A DNA stretch of 64,000 nt from Umezawaea sp042738955 (GCF_042738955.1 NZ_JBHYHC010000042.1:8719-72718); one strand, 5' to 3'. Positions 39,473-48,500 are shown, counted from the stretch's first letter. A program made the numbers and translations. The notes: a model not told the origin generated them from the sequence alone.

Positions 39473-41260
39473 GTGGACCTGAAGTTCCTCAGCTTCACCC
39501 CGACCGACGACGAGCGGGACGCCGTGGACCGGGCCGTCGCCGGGAAGCCGCCGACGCGGGACCTGCTGCTGCCCGCGCTGCACGCGGTCAACGACCGGGT
39601 CGGCTGGATCAGCCAGGGCGCGCTCAACCACGTCTGCCAGACCTTGGAGGTGCCGCCCACCGACGCGTACGGCGTCGCCAGCTTCTACTCGCTGTTCTCC
39701 CTGGTGGAACGCCCGAAGCGGGTCGTGCACGCCTGCGTCGACCTGGCCTGCAAGGTCAACGGGGCCGAGAAGCTGATCGATGCCCTCGCCGACGCGTTCG
39801 GCCCGGCGAGCGGCAAGACCGGTGACGTCACGTGGTTGCGCAGCCCGTGCCTCGGCGTCTGCGAACGCGCGCCCGCCGCGCTGGTGTTCCAGGCGGGCGA
39901 CCCCGCGACCGAACAGCTGCTGGCACCGGCCGAACCACAAGCGCTCGTCACGGCCGCGAAGCATGGTCCCTCCACTGTGGACGAACGGACGCGCGTCCCG
40001 CAGGAGGGCGACCCGAGCCTGCGGCTGCTCAAGCGGGTCGGAGTGGTCGACCCGACGAGCCTGGACGACTACCGCGCCAGCGGCGGGTACTCGGGGCTGC
40101 GCAACGCGCTGCTGCTCGGCCCGGTCGGCGTGATCCGCGAGGTCACCGACTCGAAGCTGATGGGCCGCGGCGGGGCGGCGTTCCCGACCGGCCGCAAGTG
40201 GGACGCCACGGCGAGGCAGCCGGTCCGGCCGCACTACCTGGTGTGCAACGCCGACGAGAGCGAGCCCGGCACGTTCAAGGACCGCGTGCTGCTCGAGGGC
40301 GACCCGTTCGCGCTGGTCGAGGCGATGACCATCGCGGCGTTCGCCACCGGTTGCGCCAAGGGCTACCTGTACCTGCGCGGCGAGTACCCGCTGGCGCTGC
40401 ACCTGCTGGAGAACGCCCTCGCCAAGGCGCGTGAACGCGGTTTCCTCGGTGACAACATCATGGGACACGCGGGATTCTCGTTCGACATCGAGATCCGGCG
40501 CGGCGCGGGCGCGTACATCTGCGGCGAGGAGACCGCGATCTTCGGCTCCATCGAGGGCTTCCGCGGCGAACCCCGGACGAAACCGCCGTTCCCGGTGGAG
40601 GCGGGCCTGTTCGGCAAGCCGACCGTGGTCAACAACGTCGAGACGCTGGTCAACGTCCCGCTGATCCTCACGGAGGGCTGCGAGGCGTACGCCGGGATCG
40701 GCACGGCGGGGTCGACCGGGTCGAAGCTGTTCTGCCTGTCCGGCAACGTGAAGCGGCCCGGCGTCTACGAGGTCCCGTTCGGTGCGACCCTCGGTGAGCT
40801 GCTGGACCTGGCGGGCGGCGTGCCGGACGGCCGGGAGCTGCGGGCGATCCTGCTCGGCGGCGCGGCGGGCGGGTTCGTCCGGCCGGACGAGCTGGACCTC
40901 AAGCTCACCATGGAGGACGCGCGGGCCGCGGGCACGACGTTGGGGTCCGGCGTGGTGCTGGTGCTGGACGACACCGCCGACCTGGGCGGGTTCCTGCTGC
41001 GCATCGCCGCGTTCTTCCGCGACGAGTCGTGCGGGCAGTGCGTGCCGTGCCGCATCGGCACCGTGCGCCAGGAGGAGGCGCTGCACCGCGTCGTCGGCGG
41101 TCGGAAGCTCAGCACCGACAGCGACGACCTGAAGGTGCTGCGCGAGGTCGGCCAGGTCATGCGCGACTCCTCCATCTGCGGCCTCGGCCAGACCGCGTGG
41201 AACGCCATCGAATCGGCCATCGACCGCCTCGGCGCACTCGAGAAGGGGACGCGCGCATGA
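39473..41260 (+). CDS. Fused NuoE-NuoF-type diaphorase subunit of formate dehydrogenase
   Basis: A 595-residue fusion. Residues about 20-160 are a thioredoxin-like NuoE/FdsG domain with [2Fe-2S] ligands Cys86/Cys91 in HACVDLACKVNG and Cys127/Cys131 in SPCLGVCERAPA. Residues about 185-595 are NuoF/FdsB: the FMN/NAD site LMGRGGAAFPTGRKWD, GAGAYICGEETA, and a [4Fe-4S] site in DESCGQCVPCRIGT plus a later Cys in SSICGLGQ. It passes electrons from the iron-sulfur chain to FMN and NAD+. The two are separate subunits in FdsABG and complex I. The start is GTG at 39473, 13 bases after the catalytic gene, and its stop overlaps the next start. Confidence 0.9.
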   Translation: MDLKFLSFTPTDDERDAVDRAVAGKPPTRDLLLPALHAVNDRVGWISQGALNHVCQTLEVPPTDAYGVASFYSLFSLVERPKRVVHACVDLACKVNGAEKLIDALADAFGPASGKTGDVTWLRSPCLGVCERAPAALVFQAGDPATEQLLAPAEPQALVTAAKHGPSTVDERTRVPQEGDPSLRLLKRVGVVDPTSLDDYRASGGYSGLRNALLLGPVGVIREVTDSKLMGRGGAAFPTGRKWDATARQPVRPHYLVCNADESEPGTFKDRVLLEGDPFALVEAMTIAAFATGCAKGYLYLRGEYPLALHLLENALAKARERGFLGDNIMGHAGFSFDIEIRRGAGAYICGEETAIFGSIEGFRGEPRTKPPFPVEAGLFGKPTVVNNVETLVNVPLILTEGCEAYAGIGTAGSTGSKLFCLSGNVKRPGVYEVPFGATLGELLDLAGGVPDGRELRAILLGGAAGGFVRPDELDLKLTMEDARAAGTTLGSGVVLVLDDTADLGGFLLRIAAFFRDESCGQCVPCRIGTVRQEEALHRVVGGRKLSTDSDDLKVLREVGQVMRDSSICGLGQTAWNAIESAIDRLGALEKGTRA

Positions 41261-42180
41261 CCGCCATCGACATCGGGTTGCCGCGCAGGCTCGTCGAGTT
41301 CCAGCTGGACGGCGAACCCGTGCGAGTGCCGGAGAACGCCACGATCCTCGACGCCTGCACCGCGGCGGGCACGAAGATCCCCACGCTCTGCTACGGCGAC
41401 ACGCTCGCGCCCGCGAACGCCTGCCGCGTCTGCATGGTGGAGGTCGAGGGCTCGCGGACGCTCGTCCCGTCGTGCTCGCGCAAGGTCGAGCCGGGCATGG
41501 TCGTGCGCACCGACACCGACCGGACCAGGACCAGCCGCAAGGTCGTGCTGGAGCTGCTGGCGTCGGCGACCGACCTGTCCACCACGCCGGAGGTCCAGGG
41601 GTGGATGGAGGACACCGGCGCCGAGCCGGAGCGGTTCGGGCCGCCCTCGCCGCCCAGCGACGACCGCGACCACCGGCAGCCCGGCGAGCACGAGATCCCG
41701 GACGGGATGACGGCCGCGACCGTGCGTCAACCGGTGAAGGTCGACAACGCCTTGTACGTGCGGGACTACGGCAAGTGCGTCCTCTGCTACAAGTGCGTCG
41801 ACGCGTGCGGCGACCAGTGGCAGAACTCCTTCGCCATCACGGTCGCGGGCCGCGGTTTCGACGCGCGGATCTCCACCGAGTTCGCGAACCCGTTGCCGGA
41901 CAGCGCCTGCGTGTACTGCGGCAACTGCGTCGAGGTGTGCCCGACGGGCGCGCTGAGCTTCAAGGCCGAGCACGACCGGCGCGAGAACGGCACGTGGGAC
42001 GAGGAGCGGCAGACCGAGACCACGACCGTCTGCACGTTCTGCGGCGTCGGCTGCAACCTCACGCTCCACGTGCAGGACAACGAGATCGTCAAGGTCACGT
42101 CACCGCACGACAGTTCGGTGACCCACGGGAACCTCTGCATCAAGGGCCGCTTCGGCTGGCAGCACGTGCAGAACCGCTAG
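41257..42180 (+). CDS. Formate dehydrogenase iron-sulfur chain carrying the split-off N-terminal catalytic domain
   Basis: A 307-residue electron-transfer protein. Residues 10-80 are a NuoG-type [2Fe-2S] domain (Cys45, 56, 59, 73). Two [4Fe-4S] ferredoxin sites follow (Cys174/177/180/184 and 218/221/224/228). The last 50 residues are the molybdopterin [4Fe-4S] domain, with Cys259/262/266 in VCTFCGVGCN and Cys294 in NLCIKGRFGWQHVQNR. The fourth domain is normally the N-terminus of the catalytic chain, and the protein stops exactly where the 37504 gene product begins. Together they rebuild an FdsA-like chain in two pieces. The ATG overlaps the diaphorase stop. Confidence 0.9.
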   Translation: MTAIDIGLPRRLVEFQLDGEPVRVPENATILDACTAAGTKIPTLCYGDTLAPANACRVCMVEVEGSRTLVPSCSRKVEPGMVVRTDTDRTRTSRKVVLELLASATDLSTTPEVQGWMEDTGAEPERFGPPSPPSDDRDHRQPGEHEIPDGMTAATVRQPVKVDNALYVRDYGKCVLCYKCVDACGDQWQNSFAITVAGRGFDARISTEFANPLPDSACVYCGNCVEVCPTGALSFKAEHDRRENGTWDEERQTETTTVCTFCGVGCNLTLHVQDNEIVKVTSPHDSSVTHGNLCIKGRFGWQHVQNR

Positions 42181-42196
42181 ACCGGGAGGTCCGCGC

Positions 42197-43738
42197 ATGT
42201 CCTTGATCCTCAAGCCCGGAACGTCGTGGCGCGAGCTGTACGCCCGCTGCGCCGAGATCGCCCCGGAGGCGTTCCACGACGACCGCCTCCTCAACTTCTA
42301 CGGCGGCCGCTGGCGTCGGGAGGGCCTGCCCAGCCCGGCGACCTCCCCGGTCGACGGCAGCACCATCGCCGGTCCGCCCCGGCTGGACGCGGGGAGTGCC
42401 CGTGCCGCCGTCGCGGCCGCGCTCGACGACCACCGCGCGTGGGCCGAAGTGCCGCTCCAAGAACGGAAAGCCCGTGTCACGGCCGCGCTGGACGACCTGG
42501 AAACCCATCGGGACCTGCTGTCCCTGCTGCTGGTGTGGGAGATCGGCAAGCCGTGGCGGCTCGCCACCGCCGACGTGGACCGGTGCGTCGAGGGGGTGCG
42601 CTGGTACGTCGAGGAGATCGACGCGATGCTGGCGGGCCGCACGCCGTTGAGCGGCCCGGTCAGCAACATCGCCAGCTGGAACTACCCGATGAGCGTCCTG
42701 GTGCACGCGATGCTCGTGCAGGTCCTCGCGGGCAACGCCGCCATCGCCAAGGCCCCGACCGACGGCGGCGTGAGCTGCCTGACCCTGGCCACGGCGCTGG
42801 CCGCCCGCCACGGCCTGCCGCTCACGCTGGTCAGCGGCAGCGGCGGCGAGCTGTCGCCGGTGCTGGTCGGGTCGCCGGACATCGGCTGCCTGTCGTTCGT
42901 CGGCGGGCGGGGCGTCGGCGGCGAGATCGTGGCGAGCCTGGTCGACTCCGACAAACGGCACGTCCTGGAGCAGGAGGGGCTGAACTGCTGGGGCATCTGG
43001 GAGTTCGGCGACTGGGACAGCCTCGGCCCGCAGATCCGCAAGGCGTTCGACTACGCCAAGCAGCGCTGCACGGCCTACCCGCGGTACGTGGTGCAGCGGG
43101 AGCTGTTCGACCGCTTCCTCGCCGTCTACCTGCCCGCCGTGCGCGGTGTCGCCTTCGGCCACCCGCTGGCCGTCGAGCACCCGGACGACCCGCTGCCGGA
43201 CCTGGACTTCGGGCCGTTGATCACCGACGCGAAGGCCAAGGAGCTGACCGACGTGGTGGACGAGGCCGTCCGGATGGGCGGCGTCCCGCTCTACCGGGGT
43301 TCGCTCGACGACGGCCGCTTCCTGCCCGGCCAGCAGACCGCCGCCTACCTGCCGCCGACCGCGATCCTGTCGCCGCCGCGCTCGTCGCCCCTGCACTACG
43401 CCGAACCCTTCGGGCCCGTGGACACGATTGTCCTGGTGGATACAGAAGCCGAACTCCTGTCCGCGATGAACGCGAGCAACGGGGCACTGGTCGCGACGCT
43501 CGCGTGCGACGACCGGGCCACCGCGAAACGGCTGTCCGCCGACCTCCAGGCGTTCAAGGTCGGCGTCAACAAACCCCGCTCGCGCGGCGACCGCGACGAG
43601 GTCTTCGGCGGCCGGGGCGCGTCCTGGCGCGGGGCGTTCGTCGGCGGCGCGCTGCTGGTCCACGCCGTCACCGAGGGACCGGCGGGCGAACGGCTGTACG
43701 GCAACTTCCCGTCCTACTCGCTCTACCCGCCGACCTGA
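42197..43738 (+). CDS. Aldehyde dehydrogenase family protein
   Basis: A 513-residue ALDH-fold enzyme. The NAD-site segment ASWNYPMSVLVHAMLVQVLAGNAAIAKAP (Asn162, Lys185) is close to the family. The catalytic Cys is Cys291 in AKQRCTAYPR. The usual ELGGK motif is replaced by LEQEGLNCWGIWEFGD, so substrate handling is unusual. It follows the formate dehydrogenase genes by 16 bases with a GGGAGG site, in the same operon. It could oxidise an aldehyde related to formate or glyoxylate, or act on an acyl-CoA; the sequence does not decide. Highly divergent from housekeeping aldehyde dehydrogenases. Confidence 0.75.
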   Translation: MSLILKPGTSWRELYARCAEIAPEAFHDDRLLNFYGGRWRREGLPSPATSPVDGSTIAGPPRLDAGSARAAVAAALDDHRAWAEVPLQERKARVTAALDDLETHRDLLSLLLVWEIGKPWRLATADVDRCVEGVRWYVEEIDAMLAGRTPLSGPVSNIASWNYPMSVLVHAMLVQVLAGNAAIAKAPTDGGVSCLTLATALAARHGLPLTLVSGSGGELSPVLVGSPDIGCLSFVGGRGVGGEIVASLVDSDKRHVLEQEGLNCWGIWEFGDWDSLGPQIRKAFDYAKQRCTAYPRYVVQRELFDRFLAVYLPAVRGVAFGHPLAVEHPDDPLPDLDFGPLITDAKAKELTDVVDEAVRMGGVPLYRGSLDDGRFLPGQQTAAYLPPTAILSPPRSSPLHYAEPFGPVDTIVLVDTEAELLSAMNASNGALVATLACDDRATAKRLSADLQAFKVGVNKPRSRGDRDEVFGGRGASWRGAFVGGALLVHAVTEGPAGERLYGNFPSYSLYPPT

Positions 43739-43756
43739 CACCGAAGGGGGAGGACG

Positions 43757-44794
43757 ATGTCGCTCCGCTCCGAGCTGACCCGGATCACCAGGACCGTCGT
43801 CGCCCCCGCCGCGGTGGCGACCGACCGCGACCACCGGTTCCCGCGCGCGGCCGTGCAGGCGTTCGGCCGCGCCGGGATCCTCGGCATGACGGTCCCGCGC
43901 GGCCTCGGCGGCGGCGGGCAGGGACCGGCGGAGGCGAGTCGGGTCGTGGAGGAGGTCGCCCGGCACTGCGCCGGGACCGCGACCGTGCTGCGCTCGCACT
44001 TCGCCGCGGTCGCCGTGCTGGACCGGCACGGCGACCGCGCCCTCCGCACCGAGGTCGCCGCCGGGCGGCACCTCGCCACGCTCGCGGTCTTCCACACCGG
44101 CGACCTCCTCGCCCCGACCGGCACCGCGTCCCGGCGGGGCGACGTCGTGTCCCTGCGGGATCGCAAGACGCGGGTGATCTCGGCGGGCGAGGCCGACAGC
44201 TACGTCTGGTCGTCCGCCCCGGTCCGCGAACCGGGGGCGGCGACCCTCTGGCTCGTCTCCGGCCACGCCCCCGACCTGCTCGTCCCGGCGTTCCCCGACG
44301 GCATCGGCCTGCGCGGCAGCGGCGCCACCACGGTCTGGGCCGACCCCGTCCGCGTCCCCGCGAGCTGCCGCCTCGGCGCGGACGGCGCGGGACTGGACAC
44401 CCTCCTGCACGACGCCCTGCCGTGGTTCGCGCTGCTGGGCTCCTCCGTCGCGCTCGGCCTGATGGAGGGCGCGCTCGCCGCCACCCTGCGCCACCGCCGC
44501 GACCCGGCCGCCGACCTGGCCCGCATGCGCTTGCGCACCGACGCCGTCCGCGTCCTGCACGACGACGCCCTCGCCGCACACGGCTGGGAACCCGCCCGCG
44601 CCCGGCGCAAGGCGTGCCAGCTAACCCTCGCCGCCGCCGACGCCCTGCTCACCGTCACCGACCTGGCCATGAAGCTGTGCGGCGACGCCGATCCCGCCGT
44701 GGAGCGCGGGTTCCGCGACGCCCGCGCCGCCACGGCCGTCGAACCCACCGCGGATTCGGCGCTCGACCTCGTGGCCCGTCACCCGTTCCGCTGA
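43757..44794 (+). CDS. Short acyl-CoA dehydrogenase-like protein
   Basis: A 345-residue protein of the acyl-CoA dehydrogenase superfamily, shorter than the usual 380-400. The N-terminal helical domain (FPRAAVQAFGRAGILGMTVPRGLGGGGQGP) is clear. The beta domain is reduced, and the C-terminal helical domain (LALSSSVALGLMEGALAATL-like, then KACQLTLAAADALLTVTDLAMKLCGD) lacks an obvious catalytic Glu. It is the last gene of the formate dehydrogenase operon, 18 bases after the ALDH gene with a GGGGGAGG site. FAD binding and catalytic competence are uncertain. Its role with formate or oxalate is unknown. Confidence 0.65.
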   Translation: MSLRSELTRITRTVVAPAAVATDRDHRFPRAAVQAFGRAGILGMTVPRGLGGGGQGPAEASRVVEEVARHCAGTATVLRSHFAAVAVLDRHGDRALRTEVAAGRHLATLAVFHTGDLLAPTGTASRRGDVVSLRDRKTRVISAGEADSYVWSSAPVREPGAATLWLVSGHAPDLLVPAFPDGIGLRGSGATTVWADPVRVPASCRLGADGAGLDTLLHDALPWFALLGSSVALGLMEGALAATLRHRRDPAADLARMRLRTDAVRVLHDDALAAHGWEPARARRKACQLTLAAADALLTVTDLAMKLCGDADPAVERGFRDARAATAVEPTADSALDLVARHPFR

Positions 44795-44813
44795 CGTCAC
44801 CGAACGCCCGCTG

Positions 44814-44858
44814 GGCGATCGACCGGGCACGCGGGGGAAGCCCGCGGAGTCGATCGCC
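44814..44858 (+). terminator. Two-tier hairpin between the island and pheS
   Basis: Outer arms GGCGATCGAC and GTCGATCGCC are perfect complements, and an inner GCGGG/CCCGC stem is present. It starts 19 bases after the acyl-CoA dehydrogenase stop. It closes the formate operon or forms part of the pheST leader. Confidence 0.55.
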
Positions 44859-44944
44859 TACTATCGGCCTGCTCCGCCGCGTGTCGGGTGGTGGAGTCGA
44901 TTCCGCCTATCCGCGACGTGCCCAACGGGAGCTGTCCACCACTC

Positions 44945-46012
44945 ATGTCCGGAGCAAACGACCCGTACGACCCCAAGGAGGTCGCGGCGCTCGCGCCGGA
45001 GGCCCTCGACGCGGCCGTCCAGAAGGCCCAGGAGGCGTTCGCCGCCGCGGCCGACCTCGACGCGCTCGCCGCGCTGAAGCCCGCGCACGTCGGCGACCGG
45101 TCCCCGGTCCTGCTGGCCCGCCGCGAGATCGGCGCGCTGCCCCCCAAGGCCAAGGCCGAGGCGGGCAAGCGGGTCAACGTGGCCCAGGCCGCCGTGAAGA
45201 AGGCGTTCGACGAACGCCTCGTCGTGCTCCAGGCCGAGCGGGACGAGCACGTCCTGCGCGAGGAGTCCGTCGACGTCACGTTGCCGTGGGACCGGACGCC
45301 GCGCGGCGCCCGCCACCCCATCACCACGCTCGCCGAGCGCGTGGCCGACGTCTTCGTGGCCATGGGCTACGAGGTCGCCGAGGGCCCCGAGCTCGACACG
45401 GAGTGGTTCAACTTCGACGCGCTGAACTTCGGCAAGGACCACCCGGCGCGCACGATGTCGGACACCTTCTACGTCGCGCCCGCCGACTCGGGCCTGGTGC
45501 TGCGCACGCACACCTCGCCGGTGCAGGCCCGCACGATGCTGGAGCGCACGCCGCCGATCTACGTGGTGTGCCCCGGTCGCACGTTCCGCACGGACGAGCT
45601 GGACTCCACGCACACGCCGGTGTTCCACCAGGTCGAGGGCCTCGCCATCGACAAGGGCCTCACCATGGCGCACCTCAAGGGCACCCTGGACGCGTTCGCG
45701 CGCTCCATGTTCGGGGAGCACTCGAAGACGCGGCTGCGCCCGCACTTCTTCCCGTTCACCGAGCCGTCCGCCGAGGTGGACGTCTGGTTCCCGGAGAAGA
45801 AGGGCGGCGCGGGCTGGGTCGAGTGGGGCGGCTGCGGCATGGTCAACCCGAACGTCCTGCGCGCCACCGGCGTCGACCCGGACGTCTACTCGGGCTTCGC
45901 CTTCGGCATGGGCCTCGAGCGCACGCTGCAGTTCCGCAACGGCCTGCCCGACATGCGCGACATGGTCGAGGGCGATGTCCGCTTCACGCTGCCCTTCGGA
46001 ACGGAGGCCTGA
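44945..46012 (+). CDS. pheS: Phenylalanine-tRNA ligase alpha subunit
   Basis: A 355-residue PheS. The N-terminal coiled-coil tRNA-binding arm covers about residues 1-95. The class II catalytic core contains HPITTLAERVADVFVAMGYEV, the motif 2 region FRTDELDSTHTPVFHQVEG, and motif 3 in SGFAFGMGLERTLQFRNG. It charges tRNA-Phe as an alpha2-beta2 enzyme with PheT. ATG 44945 is the usual actinobacterial start; upstream residues in the open frame are leader. It is followed by pheT after 3 bases, so they form one operon. Confidence 0.97.
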   Translation: MSGANDPYDPKEVAALAPEALDAAVQKAQEAFAAAADLDALAALKPAHVGDRSPVLLARREIGALPPKAKAEAGKRVNVAQAAVKKAFDERLVVLQAERDEHVLREESVDVTLPWDRTPRGARHPITTLAERVADVFVAMGYEVAEGPELDTEWFNFDALNFGKDHPARTMSDTFYVAPADSGLVLRTHTSPVQARTMLERTPPIYVVCPGRTFRTDELDSTHTPVFHQVEGLAIDKGLTMAHLKGTLDAFARSMFGEHSKTRLRPHFFPFTEPSAEVDVWFPEKKGGAGWVEWGGCGMVNPNVLRATGVDPDVYSGFAFGMGLERTLQFRNGLPDMRDMVEGDVRFTLPFGTEA

Positions 46013-46015
46013 CCG

Positions 46016-48490
46016 GTGCGTATTCCGGTTAGCTGGTTGACCGAGCACCTCGAGTTCGCCGAGGCGCCCACGCCGGACGAACTGGCCGAGGCCTTCATCC
46101 GGATCGGCATGGAGATCGACGACGTGCGCCCGCTCGGGCCCGTCAGCGGTCCCATCGTCGCGGCGCGCGTGGTCGAGATCGAGGAGCTCACCGAGTTCAA
46201 GAAGCCGATCCGCTACTGCCAGGTCGAGGTCGGGCCCGGCAAGGTCAACGGGATCGTCTGCGGCGCCACGAACTTCGTCGAGGGCGACACGGTCGTCGTG
46301 GCGCTGCCCGGCGCTGTGCTGCCCGGCGACTTCACCATCGCCGCGCGCAAGACCTACGGCCACACCAGCGACGGCATGATCTGCGCCGCCGACGAGCTGG
46401 GCCTCGGCGACGACCACTCGGGCATCCTCGTGCTGCCCAGCGGCACCGCGCAGCCCGGCGACGACGCCGTGGAGCTGCTCGGCCTGGACGACACCGTCCT
46501 GGAGATCACGCCCACGCCGGACCGCGGCTACGCCTTCTCGGTGCGCGGCCTGGCCCGCGAGATCGCCTGCGCGTTCGACGTGGCGTTCGGCGACCCGGCC
46601 GTGGTCGAGGTCCCCGAGGCCGAGGGCGAGGTGTGGCCCGTCCACATCGAGGACCGGGCGGGCTGCGCGCGGTTCGTGGCGCGCCAGGTCAGCGGGGTCG
46701 ACCCGACCGCGCCGACGCCGTGGTGGATGCGCCGCAGGCTGATGCTCGCGGGCATCCGCTCGATCTCGCTGCCGGTCGACGTGACCAACTACGTGATGAT
46801 CGAGCTCGGGCACCCGCTGCACGCGTTCGACGCCTCGAAGGTGCGCGGCAACCTGGTCGTGCGGCGGGCGAAGGCGGGCGAGAAGCTCACCACGCTCGAC
46901 GACACCGTGCGCGTGCTCGACGCGGACGACATCGTGATCACCGACGACAGCGGCGTCATCTCCATGGCCGGTGTCATGGGCGGCGCGTCGACCGAGGTCG
47001 GCGACAAGACCAGCGACATCCTGCTGGAAGCCGCCATCTGGGACCCGGCGACCATCGCCCGCACCGTGCGCCGCCACAAGCTGCCCAGTGAGGCGGCCAA
47101 GCGGTACGAGCGCACGGTCGACCCGGCGCTGTCCCCGGTCGCCTTGGAGCGCGCGGCGAAGCTGCTGCACGTCTACGGCGACGGCTCGATCAAGCCCGGC
47201 CGCACGGACGTCGGCTCGCCCGTGCTGCCCGGCCCGGTCACCATGCCGATCGACCTGCCGGACCGCGTGGCGGGCGTGCGCTACGCCCGCGGCGTGACCG
47301 CGCGCAGGCTCGGCCAGATCGGCTGCCTGGTCGAGGTCAGCACCGGCGACGACGGCCAGACCCTGGTCACGGCGACGCCGCCGACGTGGCGCTCGGACCT
47401 CGTGCAGCCCGCCGACCTGGTCGAGGAGGTGCTGCGGCTGGAGGGCTTCGAGACGATCCCGTCCACGCTGCCGCCCGCCCCCGCCGGTCGCGGCCTGACC
47501 GAGCAGCAGCGCCGCCGCCGCACGGTGTCGCGCGCGCTGGCCGAGGACGGCTACACCGAGGTGCTGCCGTTCCCGTTCGTCTCGCCCGCGGTGTTCGACT
47601 CGTTCGGGCTGAACGCCAACGACTCGCGGCGCAACGTCGTCAGCGTGCTGAACCCGCTCGAGGCGGACAAGCACGCGCTGGCCACGACGTTGCTGCCCGG
47701 CCTGCTGGACGCCGTGCAGCGCAACCTGTCGCGCGGCCAGAAGGACGTGGCGCTGTTCAACATCGCCCAGGTCACGCTGCCGCGCACCCAGCAGGTGCCG
47801 GTGCCGGACGTCGGCGTGGCGCAGCGGCCCACGGACGCGCAGGTGGCGTCCATGTTCGCGGCGCTGCCGCAGCAGCCGGTGCACGTCGCCGTCGTGCTGG
47901 CCGGGCACCGCGAGCACGCGGGCTGGTGGGGCAAGGGCCGCCAGGCCGACTGGGCGGACGCGGTCGAGGCCGCCAAGCTCGTCGGGCGCGCGTACGGCGT
48001 GACGCTGCGCGTGGTCGCGTCCGACCTCGCGCCGTGGCACCCCGGCCGCTGCGCGGAGCTGCGCGTCGGCGACTGGCCGGTCGGCCACGCGGGCGAGCTG
48101 CACCCGAAGGTCGTGGAGGCCCTCGGCCTGCCCAAGCGCACGGTCGCGATGGAGCTGGACCTGGACGCGCTGCCGCTCAACGACAACCGGCCCGCGCCGA
48201 TCATCTCGGCGTACCCGCCGGTGCTGCTCGACGTGGCGGTCGTCGTGGACGACGCCGTGCCCGCCGCCGAGGTGGCCGCTGTGCTCGAATCCGGCGGCGG
48301 TGACCTCCTGGAGGACATCCGGCTGTTCGACGTCTACACGGGCGAGCAGGTGGGCGAGGGCAAGCGGTCCCTGGCGTACGCGCTGCGGTTCCGGGCGTCC
48401 GACCGCACGCTGACCGTCGAGGAGGCCACCGCCGCGCGGGACGCGGCCGTGGCGGCGCTCGCGGAACGGCACGGCGCTACTCTCCGGTAA
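46016..48490 (+). CDS. pheT: Phenylalanine-tRNA ligase beta subunit
   Basis: An 824-residue PheT. It has an N-terminal B1 domain, a tRNA-binding OB-fold (about 45-155, IVAARVVEIEELTEF), the B3/B4 editing module (about 215-390, GHPLHAFDASKVRGNLVVRRA), the B5 domain, the catalytic-like core, and a C-terminal FDX anticodon-binding domain (about 730-824, FDVYTGEQVGEGKRSLAYALRFRASDRTLT in part). The start is GTG at 46016, 3 bases after pheS. It completes the alpha2-beta2 synthetase and edits mischarged Tyr-tRNA-Phe. Confidence 0.97.
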   Translation: MRIPVSWLTEHLEFAEAPTPDELAEAFIRIGMEIDDVRPLGPVSGPIVAARVVEIEELTEFKKPIRYCQVEVGPGKVNGIVCGATNFVEGDTVVVALPGAVLPGDFTIAARKTYGHTSDGMICAADELGLGDDHSGILVLPSGTAQPGDDAVELLGLDDTVLEITPTPDRGYAFSVRGLAREIACAFDVAFGDPAVVEVPEAEGEVWPVHIEDRAGCARFVARQVSGVDPTAPTPWWMRRRLMLAGIRSISLPVDVTNYVMIELGHPLHAFDASKVRGNLVVRRAKAGEKLTTLDDTVRVLDADDIVITDDSGVISMAGVMGGASTEVGDKTSDILLEAAIWDPATIARTVRRHKLPSEAAKRYERTVDPALSPVALERAAKLLHVYGDGSIKPGRTDVGSPVLPGPVTMPIDLPDRVAGVRYARGVTARRLGQIGCLVEVSTGDDGQTLVTATPPTWRSDLVQPADLVEEVLRLEGFETIPSTLPPAPAGRGLTEQQRRRRTVSRALAEDGYTEVLPFPFVSPAVFDSFGLNANDSRRNVVSVLNPLEADKHALATTLLPGLLDAVQRNLSRGQKDVALFNIAQVTLPRTQQVPVPDVGVAQRPTDAQVASMFAALPQQPVHVAVVLAGHREHAGWWGKGRQADWADAVEAAKLVGRAYGVTLRVVASDLAPWHPGRCAELRVGDWPVGHAGELHPKVVEALGLPKRTVAMELDLDALPLNDNRPAPIISAYPPVLLDVAVVVDDAVPAAEVAAVLESGGGDLLEDIRLFDVYTGEQVGEGKRSLAYALRFRASDRTLTVEEATAARDAAVAALAERHGATLR

Positions 48491-48500
48491 TCCTTTGGTA

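Noticed and set aside
40363..40746. 127-codon minus-strand frame inside the diaphorase gene
   Set aside because: Antisense shadow of the NuoF domain; no independent support.
42226..46032. 1268-codon open frame on the plus strand
   Set aside because: It crosses the ALDH, acyl-CoA dehydrogenase and pheS genes in another frame and is Arg/Pro-rich throughout.
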